Shown here in pieces: positions 43,974 through 51,213 of a DNA stretch of 64,000 nt. A model generated the notes under the pieces. It saw only the letters and a program-made list of their open reading frames with translations. It made no database searches and was not told the origin of the DNA. A program made the position numbers and the translations under genes. Each line of letters starts with the position of its first letter. Within the stretch, counting starts at the first letter, position 1. The stretch is from Chloracidobacterium sp. (GTDB taxonomy: Bacteria > Acidobacteriota > Blastocatellia > Chloracidobacteriales > Chloracidobacteriaceae), in NCBI GenBank assembly GCA_025057975.1, contig JANWUV010000001.1:186001-250000 (forward strand), read 5' to 3'.

Positions 43974-44732
43974 ATGATGGAGATTGAATTTCTCGGCACA
44001 GGTACGTCGGTTGGCGTCCCGATGATCGGCTGCACGTGCGCAACCTGTACGTCCGATGACCCACGCGACCGCCGCCTGCGCGTGTCGCTGCTTGTCCGTT
44101 ACCGAGGCGCACATATTCTGATCGACCCGGCGATTGACTTTCGTCAGCAGGCGTTGCGCGCCGGGCTGACCTCGCTCGACGCCGTGCTCATCACACACGC
44201 CCACGCCGATCACGTCTTCGGCATTGACGACTTGCGGGCACTGAACTACCGCCACGGGGCGACGCCGTGCTTTGCCAGCGCGGAGACGTGGGCAAATCTG
44301 TATCGAATGTTCAGTTACGCTTTCGGCCCGCCGGGGCCGTCGAGTCGGCCGCGACTCATACCGCACGTCATCGGCGGCGACTTTACCCTCTGTGGGCTGC
44401 ATGTCACGCCTGTCGAGTTGCCGCACGGCGATATGACGACGCTTGGTTTTCGGCTCAACAACTTCGCTTATGTCACCGACTGCAACGCCATTCCCGACGC
44501 CGCCTGTGAGCGACTTCTGGGGCTGGAGACACTCGTTCTTGATTGCGTGCGCTACGCACCGCACCCGACACACCTACACCTGGAGGCGGCGCTGGGCTAC
44601 ATCGAGCGACTAAAGCCGAAGCGGGCGTATTTGACCCACATTGCGCACGACATTCGCCATGCAGAACTGGACGCGCGCCTGCCGCCGAGCGTCCGGTTGG
44701 CTTATGATGGACTGCGGGTTGAGGTTTCCTAG
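43974..44732 (+). CDS. Metallo-beta-lactamase-fold hydrolase, PhnP-like
   Basis: A 252-aa cytoplasmic hydrolase. The N-terminus MEIEFLGTGTSVGVPMIGCTC and the metal site THAHADHVFGIDDLR place it in the PhnP/RNase Z side of the superfamily. LPHGDMTTLGFRL and LTHIAHDIRH provide further metal ligands. PhnP itself is a cyclic ribose phosphodiesterase in phosphonate breakdown; no phn genes are nearby, so the substrate is open. Two consecutive ATGs start the gene, 45 nt after the upstream terminator. truA begins 111 nt downstream. Confidence 0.87.
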   Translation: MMEIEFLGTGTSVGVPMIGCTCATCTSDDPRDRRLRVSLLVRYRGAHILIDPAIDFRQQALRAGLTSLDAVLITHAHADHVFGIDDLRALNYRHGATPCFASAETWANLYRMFSYAFGPPGPSSRPRLIPHVIGGDFTLCGLHVTPVELPHGDMTTLGFRLNNFAYVTDCNAIPDAACERLLGLETLVLDCVRYAPHPTHLHLEAALGYIERLKPKRAYLTHIAHDIRHAELDARLPPSVRLAYDGLRVEVS

Positions 44733-44843
44733 TGATTTTCTGCGACGGCGCAGCTGGGGGCGCGTGGGCGTCTTGTCCGACCGAGGATTTAGGAAGCGCG
44801 CTGAAGCTATCCCAGCGCCGTCTCTCGGCAATATGAACACGCG

Positions 44844-45620
44844 ATGCCGCGCCTGAAGCTGACGGTCGAGTACGACGGTACGGATTACGCCGGGTGGCAG
44901 GCGCAAACGAATGCGCGGAGCATACAGAGCGTGCTGGCTGCTGCGTTCGTTCCGCTCACTGGGCGTCCGGCGAGGTTGTACGCCGCTGGACGCACGGACG
45001 CCGGCGTTCACGCCCTGGGTCAGGTCGTTCACACGGATGTCACCCAGTCGCGCACCGTAGAAACTTGGCAATCCGCCCTCAACGCCCACCTGCCGCCCGA
45101 TATTCGCGTGCGGCGGGTGGAAGTCGTCGGCGAGGATTTCCATGCCCGCAAGTCGGCGCGCGCCAAGCTGTACCATTACGCTTTTTGGCGTGGCCGGGTC
45201 GAAAGTCCACGCTGGCGACGCTACAGCCTAACCGTGCCGACGACGTTGGACTGGGCAGCAATGGACGCAGCGGCGCGGCATTTTGTCGGATGCCATGACT
45301 TTGCGCCGTTTAGCGTAGCCGACCGCACGGTTCAGACAACGGTTCGCACCATTCACGCCGTAACGTGGCATCCGTCGCCGGCCGAACCAACGCTGGCGGC
45401 AGGCGATCCGCTGTGGCCGTCCGAGTTGGTCGCTGTCGCCTTCTACGGCGATGGTTTTTTGCGCCACCAAGTACGCCGCATGGTCGGCGCGCTGCTTGCC
45501 GTTGGGCAACGTAAGCTTGCCCCGGACGTGATTCGAGAACTGCTTTGCGGCGCAAAGCAGTTTGCGACGATTGTCACCGCGCCGCCCCACGGCTTGACGC
45601 TGCTGCGTGTCGATTACTAG
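44844..45620 (+). CDS. truA: tRNA pseudouridine(38-40) synthase TruA
   Basis: A 258-aa enzyme that converts uridines 38-40 of the tRNA anticodon stem to pseudouridine. The N-terminus LTVEYDGTDYAGWQAQ, the catalytic AAGRTDAGVHALGQ (Asp near 52), ARAKLYHYAFW and GDGFLRHQVRRMVGALL are all diagnostic. The length is normal. The next gene, uppS, begins 73 nt later in the same direction. Confidence 0.95.
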   Translation: MPRLKLTVEYDGTDYAGWQAQTNARSIQSVLAAAFVPLTGRPARLYAAGRTDAGVHALGQVVHTDVTQSRTVETWQSALNAHLPPDIRVRRVEVVGEDFHARKSARAKLYHYAFWRGRVESPRWRRYSLTVPTTLDWAAMDAAARHFVGCHDFAPFSVADRTVQTTVRTIHAVTWHPSPAEPTLAAGDPLWPSELVAVAFYGDGFLRHQVRRMVGALLAVGQRKLAPDVIRELLCGAKQFATIVTAPPHGLTLLRVDY

Positions 45621-45693
45621 TATCTGCGCCATTCTACCCGCACTAGCGGCCGTCGCCGCGATTTTGAAAACGGCTAATCTACGCAACGTTTGA

Positions 45694-46488
45694 ATGCACG
45701 AGTTTGAATCGCTGATTGAACGCGGCTCCTTAGATGATTTCCTTTTCCGTCAACTTGACCCCGCCCGCCTCCCGCGTCATTTAGCCATCATCATGGACGG
45801 TAACGGACGTTGGGCCAACCGCCAAGGCAAGGCGCGCATTGCTGGTCATCCGGCCGGCGTCGAGGCGGTGCGCACGACGGTTGAAAACTGCGCACGACTG
45901 GGCATCCCAACGCTGACGCTCTATGCCTTTTCGTCGGAAAACTGGCGGCGGCCGCGTCTGGAAGTCGCCATGCTGATGCGCCTACTGCAGGATTGCCTTC
46001 AGCGCGACGTGCCGTTGCTGAATCGCTACGGCGTTCGCCTGCGCTTTATCGGGCGGCTGGAAGCGTTATCGGCGGAGATTCGCAAGGCGCTTGATTGCGC
46101 CATGGCGGCGACGGCGAACAACCGCCGGATGACGCTTAACGTCGCCTTCAACTACGGCGGGCGGGCGGAGATTGTAGACGCCCTACGCGCTGTGGCGCGT
46201 GAGTTCATAGGCCTAGGACGGTCGTTGGAGACGCTGACGGAGGAAGACGTAGCGCGTCACCTTTACACGGAAAGCGATCCCGACTTGTTGATTCGCACCA
46301 GCGGCGAAATGCGTCTGAGCAACTTTCTGTTGTGGCAGATGGCGTACACGGAAATTTTCGTGACCGACACGCTCTGGCCTGACTTCAACCGGACGCATTT
46401 ACTAGAAGCGCTGGTGGCTTATCAGCGTCGAAACCGCCGGTTTGGGGGCGTCGAAACGGTTGGCGTTCCGGCGTCAGCGCTGGCATAG
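45694..46488 (+). CDS. uppS: Isoprenyl transferase / undecaprenyl diphosphate synthase
   Basis: A 264-aa cis-prenyltransferase that extends farnesyl diphosphate to the C55 carrier of peptidoglycan precursors. Motifs are IIMDGNGRWANRQGKARIAGH (in part), YAFSSENWRRPRLEV, RLRFIGRLEAL, and the C-terminal DLLIRTSGEMRLSNFLLWQMAYTE (in part), where the usual Gly-Glu-Xaa-Arg appears as SGEMRLSNF. The catalytic Asp is in MDGNG. The next gene starts 7 nt after its stop. Confidence 0.95.
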   Translation: MHEFESLIERGSLDDFLFRQLDPARLPRHLAIIMDGNGRWANRQGKARIAGHPAGVEAVRTTVENCARLGIPTLTLYAFSSENWRRPRLEVAMLMRLLQDCLQRDVPLLNRYGVRLRFIGRLEALSAEIRKALDCAMAATANNRRMTLNVAFNYGGRAEIVDALRAVAREFIGLGRSLETLTEEDVARHLYTESDPDLLIRTSGEMRLSNFLLWQMAYTEIFVTDTLWPDFNRTHLLEALVAYQRRNRRFGGVETVGVPASALA

Positions 46489-46495
46489 TGCGTCC

Positions 46496-47770
46496 GTGAC
46501 CGACGCCTGCCCACCGCCTGTTTACCACATTCAGACTGAACAGGGGCGTTACTACTTTGCCGCCGGCCTGACGCTCATGCTGTCGAGCGTCGCCTTCCGG
46601 GTTGGGTATTCGTCGGCCGGCGTGACGCTGCTGGCGGTTTTCCCGCTGTTAATCGCGGCGGCGCGCTTTGAGCGCCTCGTTTTTGACGGCCGTTATTTGC
46701 GGCGACGCGGGCCTTACGCTTGGTTGAAAAGCAAACTGCTGGGCGCGAGCTCCGATCTCCCCCTGACCGAACTGGAGCTGGTCGTCACAGAGGTCTTGTC
46801 TCTCCCGCTGGGTGTTGCGCGCTATCGGTTTCGCACCATTTTCACTGGGGCGGACTTCGAAGCGGTTGTCTTTTCCAATATGGCGGGGTACTCACGCTTC
46901 GTGACGGCGGTGTTGGCGTCCACCACCGAGGCCAAGCTCGACTTGCACTCGCTGACATGGCGGCGCTACGGCTCACCGCCGCCGGTGGCGACCATTGCCG
47001 AGACGCTGGATAACGACCAGATCGCACAGCTTTCGTCCCCGCTGCTGCGGCACATTGCTAACTACCTTGCGCTGATGGGCGACTTCAAGCCGGCGCTGCG
47101 CTGCTTCAAGGAAGCCTATGGACGCGCGCGCGGCGATCCCGAATTGCTGTGCGAAATGGGCCGTTTTTTCTGTTGCCTAGCAGCGGTGGAGCATCCGCGG
47201 TGGCGACTCCGCGCCGGCGCTTGTCTGCGTCTAGCAGCCCGGTTGGCGCAACAAGAACCGCGTTTGTTGGAGCGCATCGGTGAAGCTTACTGTGAGTTGT
47301 TAGACTTTGTGCGCGCCGAACGCTGTTTTCGGCGAGCCGTCGAGGTGGATCGCGGCTTGTTTCGCGCCTACGCCGGACTGGCTGAACTGGCCTTTCGGAA
47401 CAGCCAACTGGCGCGCGTCGCACACTACTATAGCGCCGCCGCCGACAGTGTCTCTGACCCTGCGCTCCGTCGCCGGGCGCAACGCGAGGCGCGCTACTAC
47501 GAACGCCTAAGTCGAGATGATGACTACCTCGAAGCTGAGGCTCGGCGCATCACCTTGCTGCACCACATTCGTCAGATGCGTACGACAGCGGGTTACGTCT
47601 TCTGCGTCGCCTGGCTCATCGTCGGCGTAGCCGGACGCTTCTCGCCGAACCTGCAAGACGGCGGCCTTGCCGCAATGGGTTCCTCCGGCTTGGCTTGGAT
47701 TGGTCTGTCGCTCGGCCTTTGCCGGCGTCGCAAGCGAGTGGAAGCTTCGGAAACTGTAGCGCCAAAATAA
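46496..47770 (+). CDS. Membrane-anchored TPR protein, function unknown
   Basis: A 424-aa protein. Two hydrophobic spans lie at about residues 20-65 (YYFAAGLTLMLSSVAF and VTLLAVFPLLIAAA). A PH-like beta region follows (ELELVVTEVLSLPLGVARYRF), then TPR-like repeats (residues 180-350; FKPALRCFKEAYGRA and FVRAERCFRRAVEVD). A further span comes near the C-terminus (VFCVAWLIVGVAGRF). No enzymatic motif is visible. The GTG at 46496 follows the uppS stop by 7 nt; a TTG at 46442 would overlap uppS. A cell-envelope assembly role is suggested only by its link to uppS. Confidence 0.78.
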   Translation: MTDACPPPVYHIQTEQGRYYFAAGLTLMLSSVAFRVGYSSAGVTLLAVFPLLIAAARFERLVFDGRYLRRRGPYAWLKSKLLGASSDLPLTELELVVTEVLSLPLGVARYRFRTIFTGADFEAVVFSNMAGYSRFVTAVLASTTEAKLDLHSLTWRRYGSPPPVATIAETLDNDQIAQLSSPLLRHIANYLALMGDFKPALRCFKEAYGRARGDPELLCEMGRFFCCLAAVEHPRWRLRAGACLRLAARLAQQEPRLLERIGEAYCELLDFVRAERCFRRAVEVDRGLFRAYAGLAELAFRNSQLARVAHYYSAAADSVSDPALRRRAQREARYYERLSRDDDYLEAEARRITLLHHIRQMRTTAGYVFCVAWLIVGVAGRFSPNLQDGGLAAMGSSGLAWIGLSLGLCRRRKRVEASETVAPK

Positions 47771-47872
47771 CTTGGCGCACCCTGTAGCCGGCGAGTGACT
47801 TGCGTCGTTCGTTGCGCGCCGATGACAGGCTCGGCCGGCTTTCAACGCGGCTGGCAGGCGGTGGAAAGCGGC

Positions 47873-48931
47873 TTAGTGCCGCCGTTGCAGCATGAAGTCG
47901 GCGTAAAGATCCAATAGCGTTCGGTGCGGCCCGGGCGGCAGGACGGCCAGATGCCGCTTGGCTTCCACAAGGTACTCAATCGCTAGGTTGCGAGCGAAGG
48001 CAATCGAACCTGTCTCCTCCAAAAGCGCGATCGCCTCTGGAAGCTCGCCGTTGAGGTCACGTTTCCCCAGCAGTTCAAGGAAACGCGCACGCGCCGCTGG
48101 CCGCGCATGTTTGAGGAAATGAATGACAATCAGCGTTTTCTTACCTTCCCGAATATCCAAACCGAGCGGCTTGCCAAGGCGCAGCGGGTCGGCTTGGAGG
48201 TCTAAAACGTCGTCCCAGATTTGAAACGCCGTCCCGATTTTTTCTCCAAATGCCGCCAGCGCCGTGAGGCGCACCTCGTCGGCGTCGGCCGTCAACATAC
48301 CGAACACACAGCTGGCTCGGTAGAGCGCCGAGGTTTTACGGGCGGCCATGGCAAGGTAGTCCTCGATATCCAAATCAAAGCGCCGCTCAAAGTACAGGTC
48401 GTCAAACTGGCCGTAGCACATTTGCTTCGCTGTTTGCCCGAGAATGTGCACCATCCGCAGTGCGTGGCGACGAATGCGCGACGCTTGCTCGACCGCTTTG
48501 GCATAAAGCCAATCTCCCACCAGTAGCGCTAAGCTCAGCCCAAAGCGGGTATGCAGGGTTGGCTGTCCGTGGCGCTCCGTGCTGCCGTCCATCAAGTCGT
48601 CGTGAATGAGCGACAGATTGTGCAAGTACTCTACCGCCAGCGCTGGCGGGATAGCTTCCTCCAGCGCGCCGCCGGCCGCTTCGGCCGTCGTCACGACGAG
48701 GAACGGCCGCAGGCGCTTGCCCTTGCCCTCGAACAAGTACGTCACCGCCTGGCGCAGTTCCGGTTGTGTGACCTCCCGTAGATCATCCGCAATGGCGGCG
48801 TCCACAATGTGGGCGACGGCTTGAATTCGTTCAACCAGCGGCAGAAAGACTGCCGGCGGCGCAGCTTCGCGCGCGCTGCCCAGAGCGTTGGTGGTTGTAG
48901 CCGCCGTGTCGGCGGGCGTCGGCGTCATCAT
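47873..48931 (-). CDS. Trans-polyprenyl diphosphate synthase
   Basis: A 352-aa enzyme that condenses isopentenyl diphosphate with allylic diphosphates. It has GKGKRLRPFLVV, the first Asp-rich motif HDDLMDGS, LLVGDWLYAKA, the second motif FQIWDDVLDL (DDVLD) and a Lys in GKPLGLDIREGKKTL. Aromatic or small residues upstream of the first Asp motif set chain length, and by eye octaprenyl, heptaprenyl or geranylgeranyl products are all possible. It could serve quinones or carotenoids. The start overlaps the stop of the TPR gene by 4 nt (ATGA), and a CarH-like light regulator gene lies divergently upstream. Confidence 0.92.
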   Translation of the reverse strand: MMTPTPADTAATTTNALGSAREAAPPAVFLPLVERIQAVAHIVDAAIADDLREVTQPELRQAVTYLFEGKGKRLRPFLVVTTAEAAGGALEEAIPPALAVEYLHNLSLIHDDLMDGSTERHGQPTLHTRFGLSLALLVGDWLYAKAVEQASRIRRHALRMVHILGQTAKQMCYGQFDDLYFERRFDLDIEDYLAMAARKTSALYRASCVFGMLTADADEVRLTALAAFGEKIGTAFQIWDDVLDLQADPLRLGKPLGLDIREGKKTLIVIHFLKHARPAARARFLELLGKRDLNGELPEAIALLEETGSIAFARNLAIEYLVEAKRHLAVLPPGPHRTLLDLYADFMLQRRH

Positions 48932-49494
48932 CGGCGTCTCCCAACGGCCAATCGGCTGGGGCGTTCAAATGCTGACGCCGGAAATGGCTCCGCGGCCGGC
49001 GCGGCTTCAATTGAAACACCGTCCAACTCAGCCAGACGGCGCTCCAGACGCTGGCGCTCAAAGCGGCTGATTTCAGGAAACGCTGCCAAGTAGGCGCGAT
49101 ATGCCGCCCTTGCGCCCGGTAAGTCTCCGGCGTACTCCAGCGCGCGCCCCAGCCAGGAAGCCGCCGAACGCCGTAACTCCTGCTCCGCCTGCGCTGCTAA
49201 GGCAACCCGTCGGAAATGCAGCGCCGCCTCCGCGTAGGCGTGTCGGCGGATACACAACTCGCCGAGGGCGTAAACATCCCGCCAATCCACATTCTCACCG
49301 CTAACAGCCTGGGCAAGTTCCTGCGTCAATGTCTCCAAAAGGCGGGCCTCCGGCGATGGTCGAAGACGCGCCCACCAGCGGCGCACGAGCAGCGCCGGCG
49401 GCGTCACCCAACGGACGACCCGCCACGCCCAACGCGGATGCCATAGCGCGAGGCGTACCGCCGTCGCCGCCACTCGAACCTTAAGCGATGTCAT
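48928..49494 (-). CDS. Small TPR protein coupled to the polyprenyl synthase
   Basis: A 188-aa protein with a basic, Trp-rich N-terminus (LALWHPRWAWRVVRWVTPPALLV) that could sit on or in the membrane. TPR-like helices follow (YALGELCIRRHAYAEAALHFRR and YAGDLPGARAAYRAYLAAF). The ATG at 49494 has AGAGG 8 nt upstream; earlier in-frame codons run into the hairpin region and look noncoding. It has no catalytic motif. Its 4-nt overlap with the polyprenyl synthase gene indicates they are made together. Confidence 0.75.
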   Translation of the reverse strand: MTSLKVRVAATAVRLALWHPRWAWRVVRWVTPPALLVRRWWARLRPSPEARLLETLTQELAQAVSGENVDWRDVYALGELCIRRHAYAEAALHFRRVALAAQAEQELRRSAASWLGRALEYAGDLPGARAAYRAYLAAFPEISRFERQRLERRLAELDGVSIEAAPAAEPFPASAFERPSRLAVGRRR

Positions 49495-49604
49495 GCGAAT
49501 GCCTCTGGTGAAACAACGCTGTGGGAACTTGCCTCGCCATCCTACCCGAAGCTTATCCAGTAAACCAAGCATAACCGCACATCTACGGGCGACTTCCGTG
49601 CGGA

Positions 49605-49851
49605 AAATTTGGTTGGGGCGCTCCGAGAGGAGAGCGCCCCAATCGGTTCTCGTCGGCTTCCGCCGACTCACGAAGTTTTGACGCGCACCGCAACCCCCCA
49701 AGCGTCAAGAGACCTGAGAACTCCCCCCGGAGTCGTCGTTCCAAGCCTCCAAACAAGCGATGCGCGCCAAGCCCGTACAATCTCGCTGAGCCGTTTCTGA
49801 AGAGCTGGCGACCGTTGTTTCTTGCTTGGTCGCCGCTTGACTCGGCTCACG
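49605..49851 (-). ncRNA. Candidate structured RNA or mRNA leader with its own promoter and terminator
   Basis: About 245 nt, read leftward. It starts after a TTGACT-N17-TACTCT promoter and ends at an 11-bp hairpin. Stems visible: 49787-49793 with 49843-49849 (7 bp) enclosing 49807-49813 with 49828-49834 (7 bp); 49720-49724 with 49729-49733; 49678-49684 with 49702-49708 (7 bp); 49652-49657 with 49662-49667 (6 bp), whose loop is GGAA, a GNRA tetraloop, only on the minus strand. No protein frame in it is convincing. It could be a free small RNA or a leader that controls the TPR/polyprenyl-synthase genes about 110 nt downstream. It does not match 6S, SRP, RNase P, tmRNA, cobalamin or TPP riboswitch signatures as far as can be judged by eye. 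Confidence 0.5.
49613..49642 (-). terminator. Hairpin ending the structured RNA
   Basis: TTGGGGCGCTC (49613-49623) and GAGCGCCCCAA (49632-49642), a perfect 11-bp stem. On the minus strand it is followed by CCAAATTTT, a short T-run. It may act as an attenuator in front of the TPR gene. Confidence 0.6.
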
Positions 49852-49857
49852 GCGCAA

Positions 49858-49886
49858 AGAGTACGAAAAACGCTCAAATCAGTCAA
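49858..49886 (-). promoter_or_regulatory. Promoter of the structured RNA / polyprenyl synthase unit
   Basis: Minus-strand TTGACT (49881-49886), 17-nt spacer, TACTCT (49858-49863). The -10 box is identical to that of the tRNA-Val/Asp operon. The spacer contains the 13-mer AAAAACGCTCAAA (plus strand 49866-49878), which recurs upstream of the CarH-like gene. Confidence 0.55.
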
Positions 49887-50063
49887 GTCATTTCGCACGC
49901 TTTTTTCCGAACCCGACGCCGCCCGAAACCAAGAGGCTTGTCTAAATAGTTTGGAAAAGGCGATTTATCGCTAAGCTAGTGACTGGCGGGCGGCTTGACC
50001 GAATCGCCGAGGTCGCTTACAGTTTGGTTGGAAGAGTCCTGCCAAAAACGCTCAAAACGTTCA
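49866..50063. repeat. AAACGYTCA repeats between the polyprenyl synthase unit and the CarH-like gene
   Basis: AAACGCTCA at 49868-49876 and 50046-50054, AAACGTTCA directly adjoining at 50055-50063, and an 8/9 match (AAACGCTCT) at 50100-50108. A 13-nt identity (AAAAACGCTCAAA) is shared by the first two sites. The first copy lies between the -35 and -10 boxes of the leftward promoter. Confidence 0.5.
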
Positions 50064-50087
50064 CCGCAAACCCTAGGTAGCCGTTTC

Positions 50088-51026
50088 GTGCCTCGCTCTA
50101 AACGCTCTGCGCCGCCTACATCGAATCAGTCGCCGACGTACTCCACTGCCGAAGTAGCGCGCATGTGGGCCGTCAGTGAGTCGTCCATCAAACGGTGGAG
50201 CGACAGCGGCGCACTGCCCTGCCTAAGGACACCCGGCGGGCACCGGCGCTTCACCTTACAGGCGTTGCTTGACTTCCAACGGAAGGCAGGCGGCGTGCTG
50301 CAGGCGGAACAAGCGAGCGCGGTGAAACTTGGCGGCCTCGATCGAGCTGTGGCGGCGCGCGACTGGGCGCAACTGCAAGCGCTTTACTACGAAGTCGCCG
50401 TCGCCGGCGACGCAGCAGCCGGCATGGCGCTGCTGGAGCGCGTTTACCAGGGCGGCGTTTCCGCCGTTGACATCAAAGAACGCATCTTGACGCCGGTGCT
50501 GCACTTGATTGGCGAACGCTGGCGGCGCGGCGAACTCAACATCTGGGAAGAACACCTCGCATCGCAGGTGACGTTGGCGGCGACGGAGCATCTCCACCGG
50601 CAAACGCCGCGCGCGCCTGCGCACGGACGGTTGGCGTTGTGTGGCTGTCCGGAGGGCGATCTACACGAAATTGCGCTGCACTTGGTGGTCGAAGTGCTGG
50701 AAACCGAAGGCTGGCGCGTAATCTCGCTCGGACCGAACACGCCGCTGTTTTCTTTCGCCGACGCCGCCCAGCGGTTCGCCCCACACCTTATCTGCATTTC
50801 GGCGACCATCGTGCACGACCTCGAGCGCCTCCGGCGCGATTATGGGCATTTCTACCGAACAGCCCGCCGACATGGCGCACGCATTGTCATCGGCGGAGCG
50901 GCCTTTGCTGACCCTCAGGTCCGCGACATTTTCATCCATGACTTTCAGGCTGCCGGACTGACGGACTTCCTAGAGTACCTTCGGCGGGAATTCCCACCGC
51001 TTCCTGGCGTGGAAAAACCGAACTGA
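50088..51026 (+). CDS. CarH/LitR-like MerR regulator with B12-binding domain
   Basis: A 312-aa DNA-binding regulator. Residues 17-60 are a MerR-type helix-turn-helix (YSTAEVARMWAVSESSIKRW and RTPGGHRRF). Residues 80-165 are a four-helix bundle, then a Rossmann-like cobalamin domain (GDLHEIAL with His193, SLGPNTPL, IVIGGAAF). The bundle carries W-x9-EH (Trp145, Glu155, His156), the mark of CarH photoreceptors that bind adenosylcobalamin in the dark and fall apart in light. Start uncertain: GTG 50088 is used, and TTG 49995 is the alternative. CarH proteins usually repress carotenoid genes; the divergent unit here includes a polyprenyl synthase. Confidence 0.87.
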   Translation: MPRSKRSAPPTSNQSPTYSTAEVARMWAVSESSIKRWSDSGALPCLRTPGGHRRFTLQALLDFQRKAGGVLQAEQASAVKLGGLDRAVAARDWAQLQALYYEVAVAGDAAAGMALLERVYQGGVSAVDIKERILTPVLHLIGERWRRGELNIWEEHLASQVTLAATEHLHRQTPRAPAHGRLALCGCPEGDLHEIALHLVVEVLETEGWRVISLGPNTPLFSFADAAQRFAPHLICISATIVHDLERLRRDYGHFYRTARRHGARIVIGGAAFADPQVRDIFIHDFQAAGLTDFLEYLRREFPPLPGVEKPN

Positions 51027-51213
51027 GCTGGCGCCCTGGCGTCATCCTGAGTGGGCCACAGTGGACGGGAGGTTTGTGTTCCCCCTGCGCGGAAATCATT
51101 CCCAAGCGGCGGCAAGTCGGCTAGATTTACACAACGCAACAACGCCCCTCCCACAGGGCGCGGTCGGCTTTTTCACTTGGCGTTTTTTCCGCTTCCTCCG
51201 GAGCTTCACGGTT

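Noticed and set aside
49605-49851. Assignment of the structured RNA to 6S, SRP, RNase P, tmRNA or a cobalamin riboswitch
   Set aside because: None of the conserved sequence blocks of these classes could be found by eye, although a B12 regulator is adjacent. It is left as an unknown RNA.
49668-49898. 76-codon minus-strand frame inside the structured RNA region
   Set aside because: It runs through the promoter and several stems, has no Shine-Dalgarno sequence and no family resemblance.
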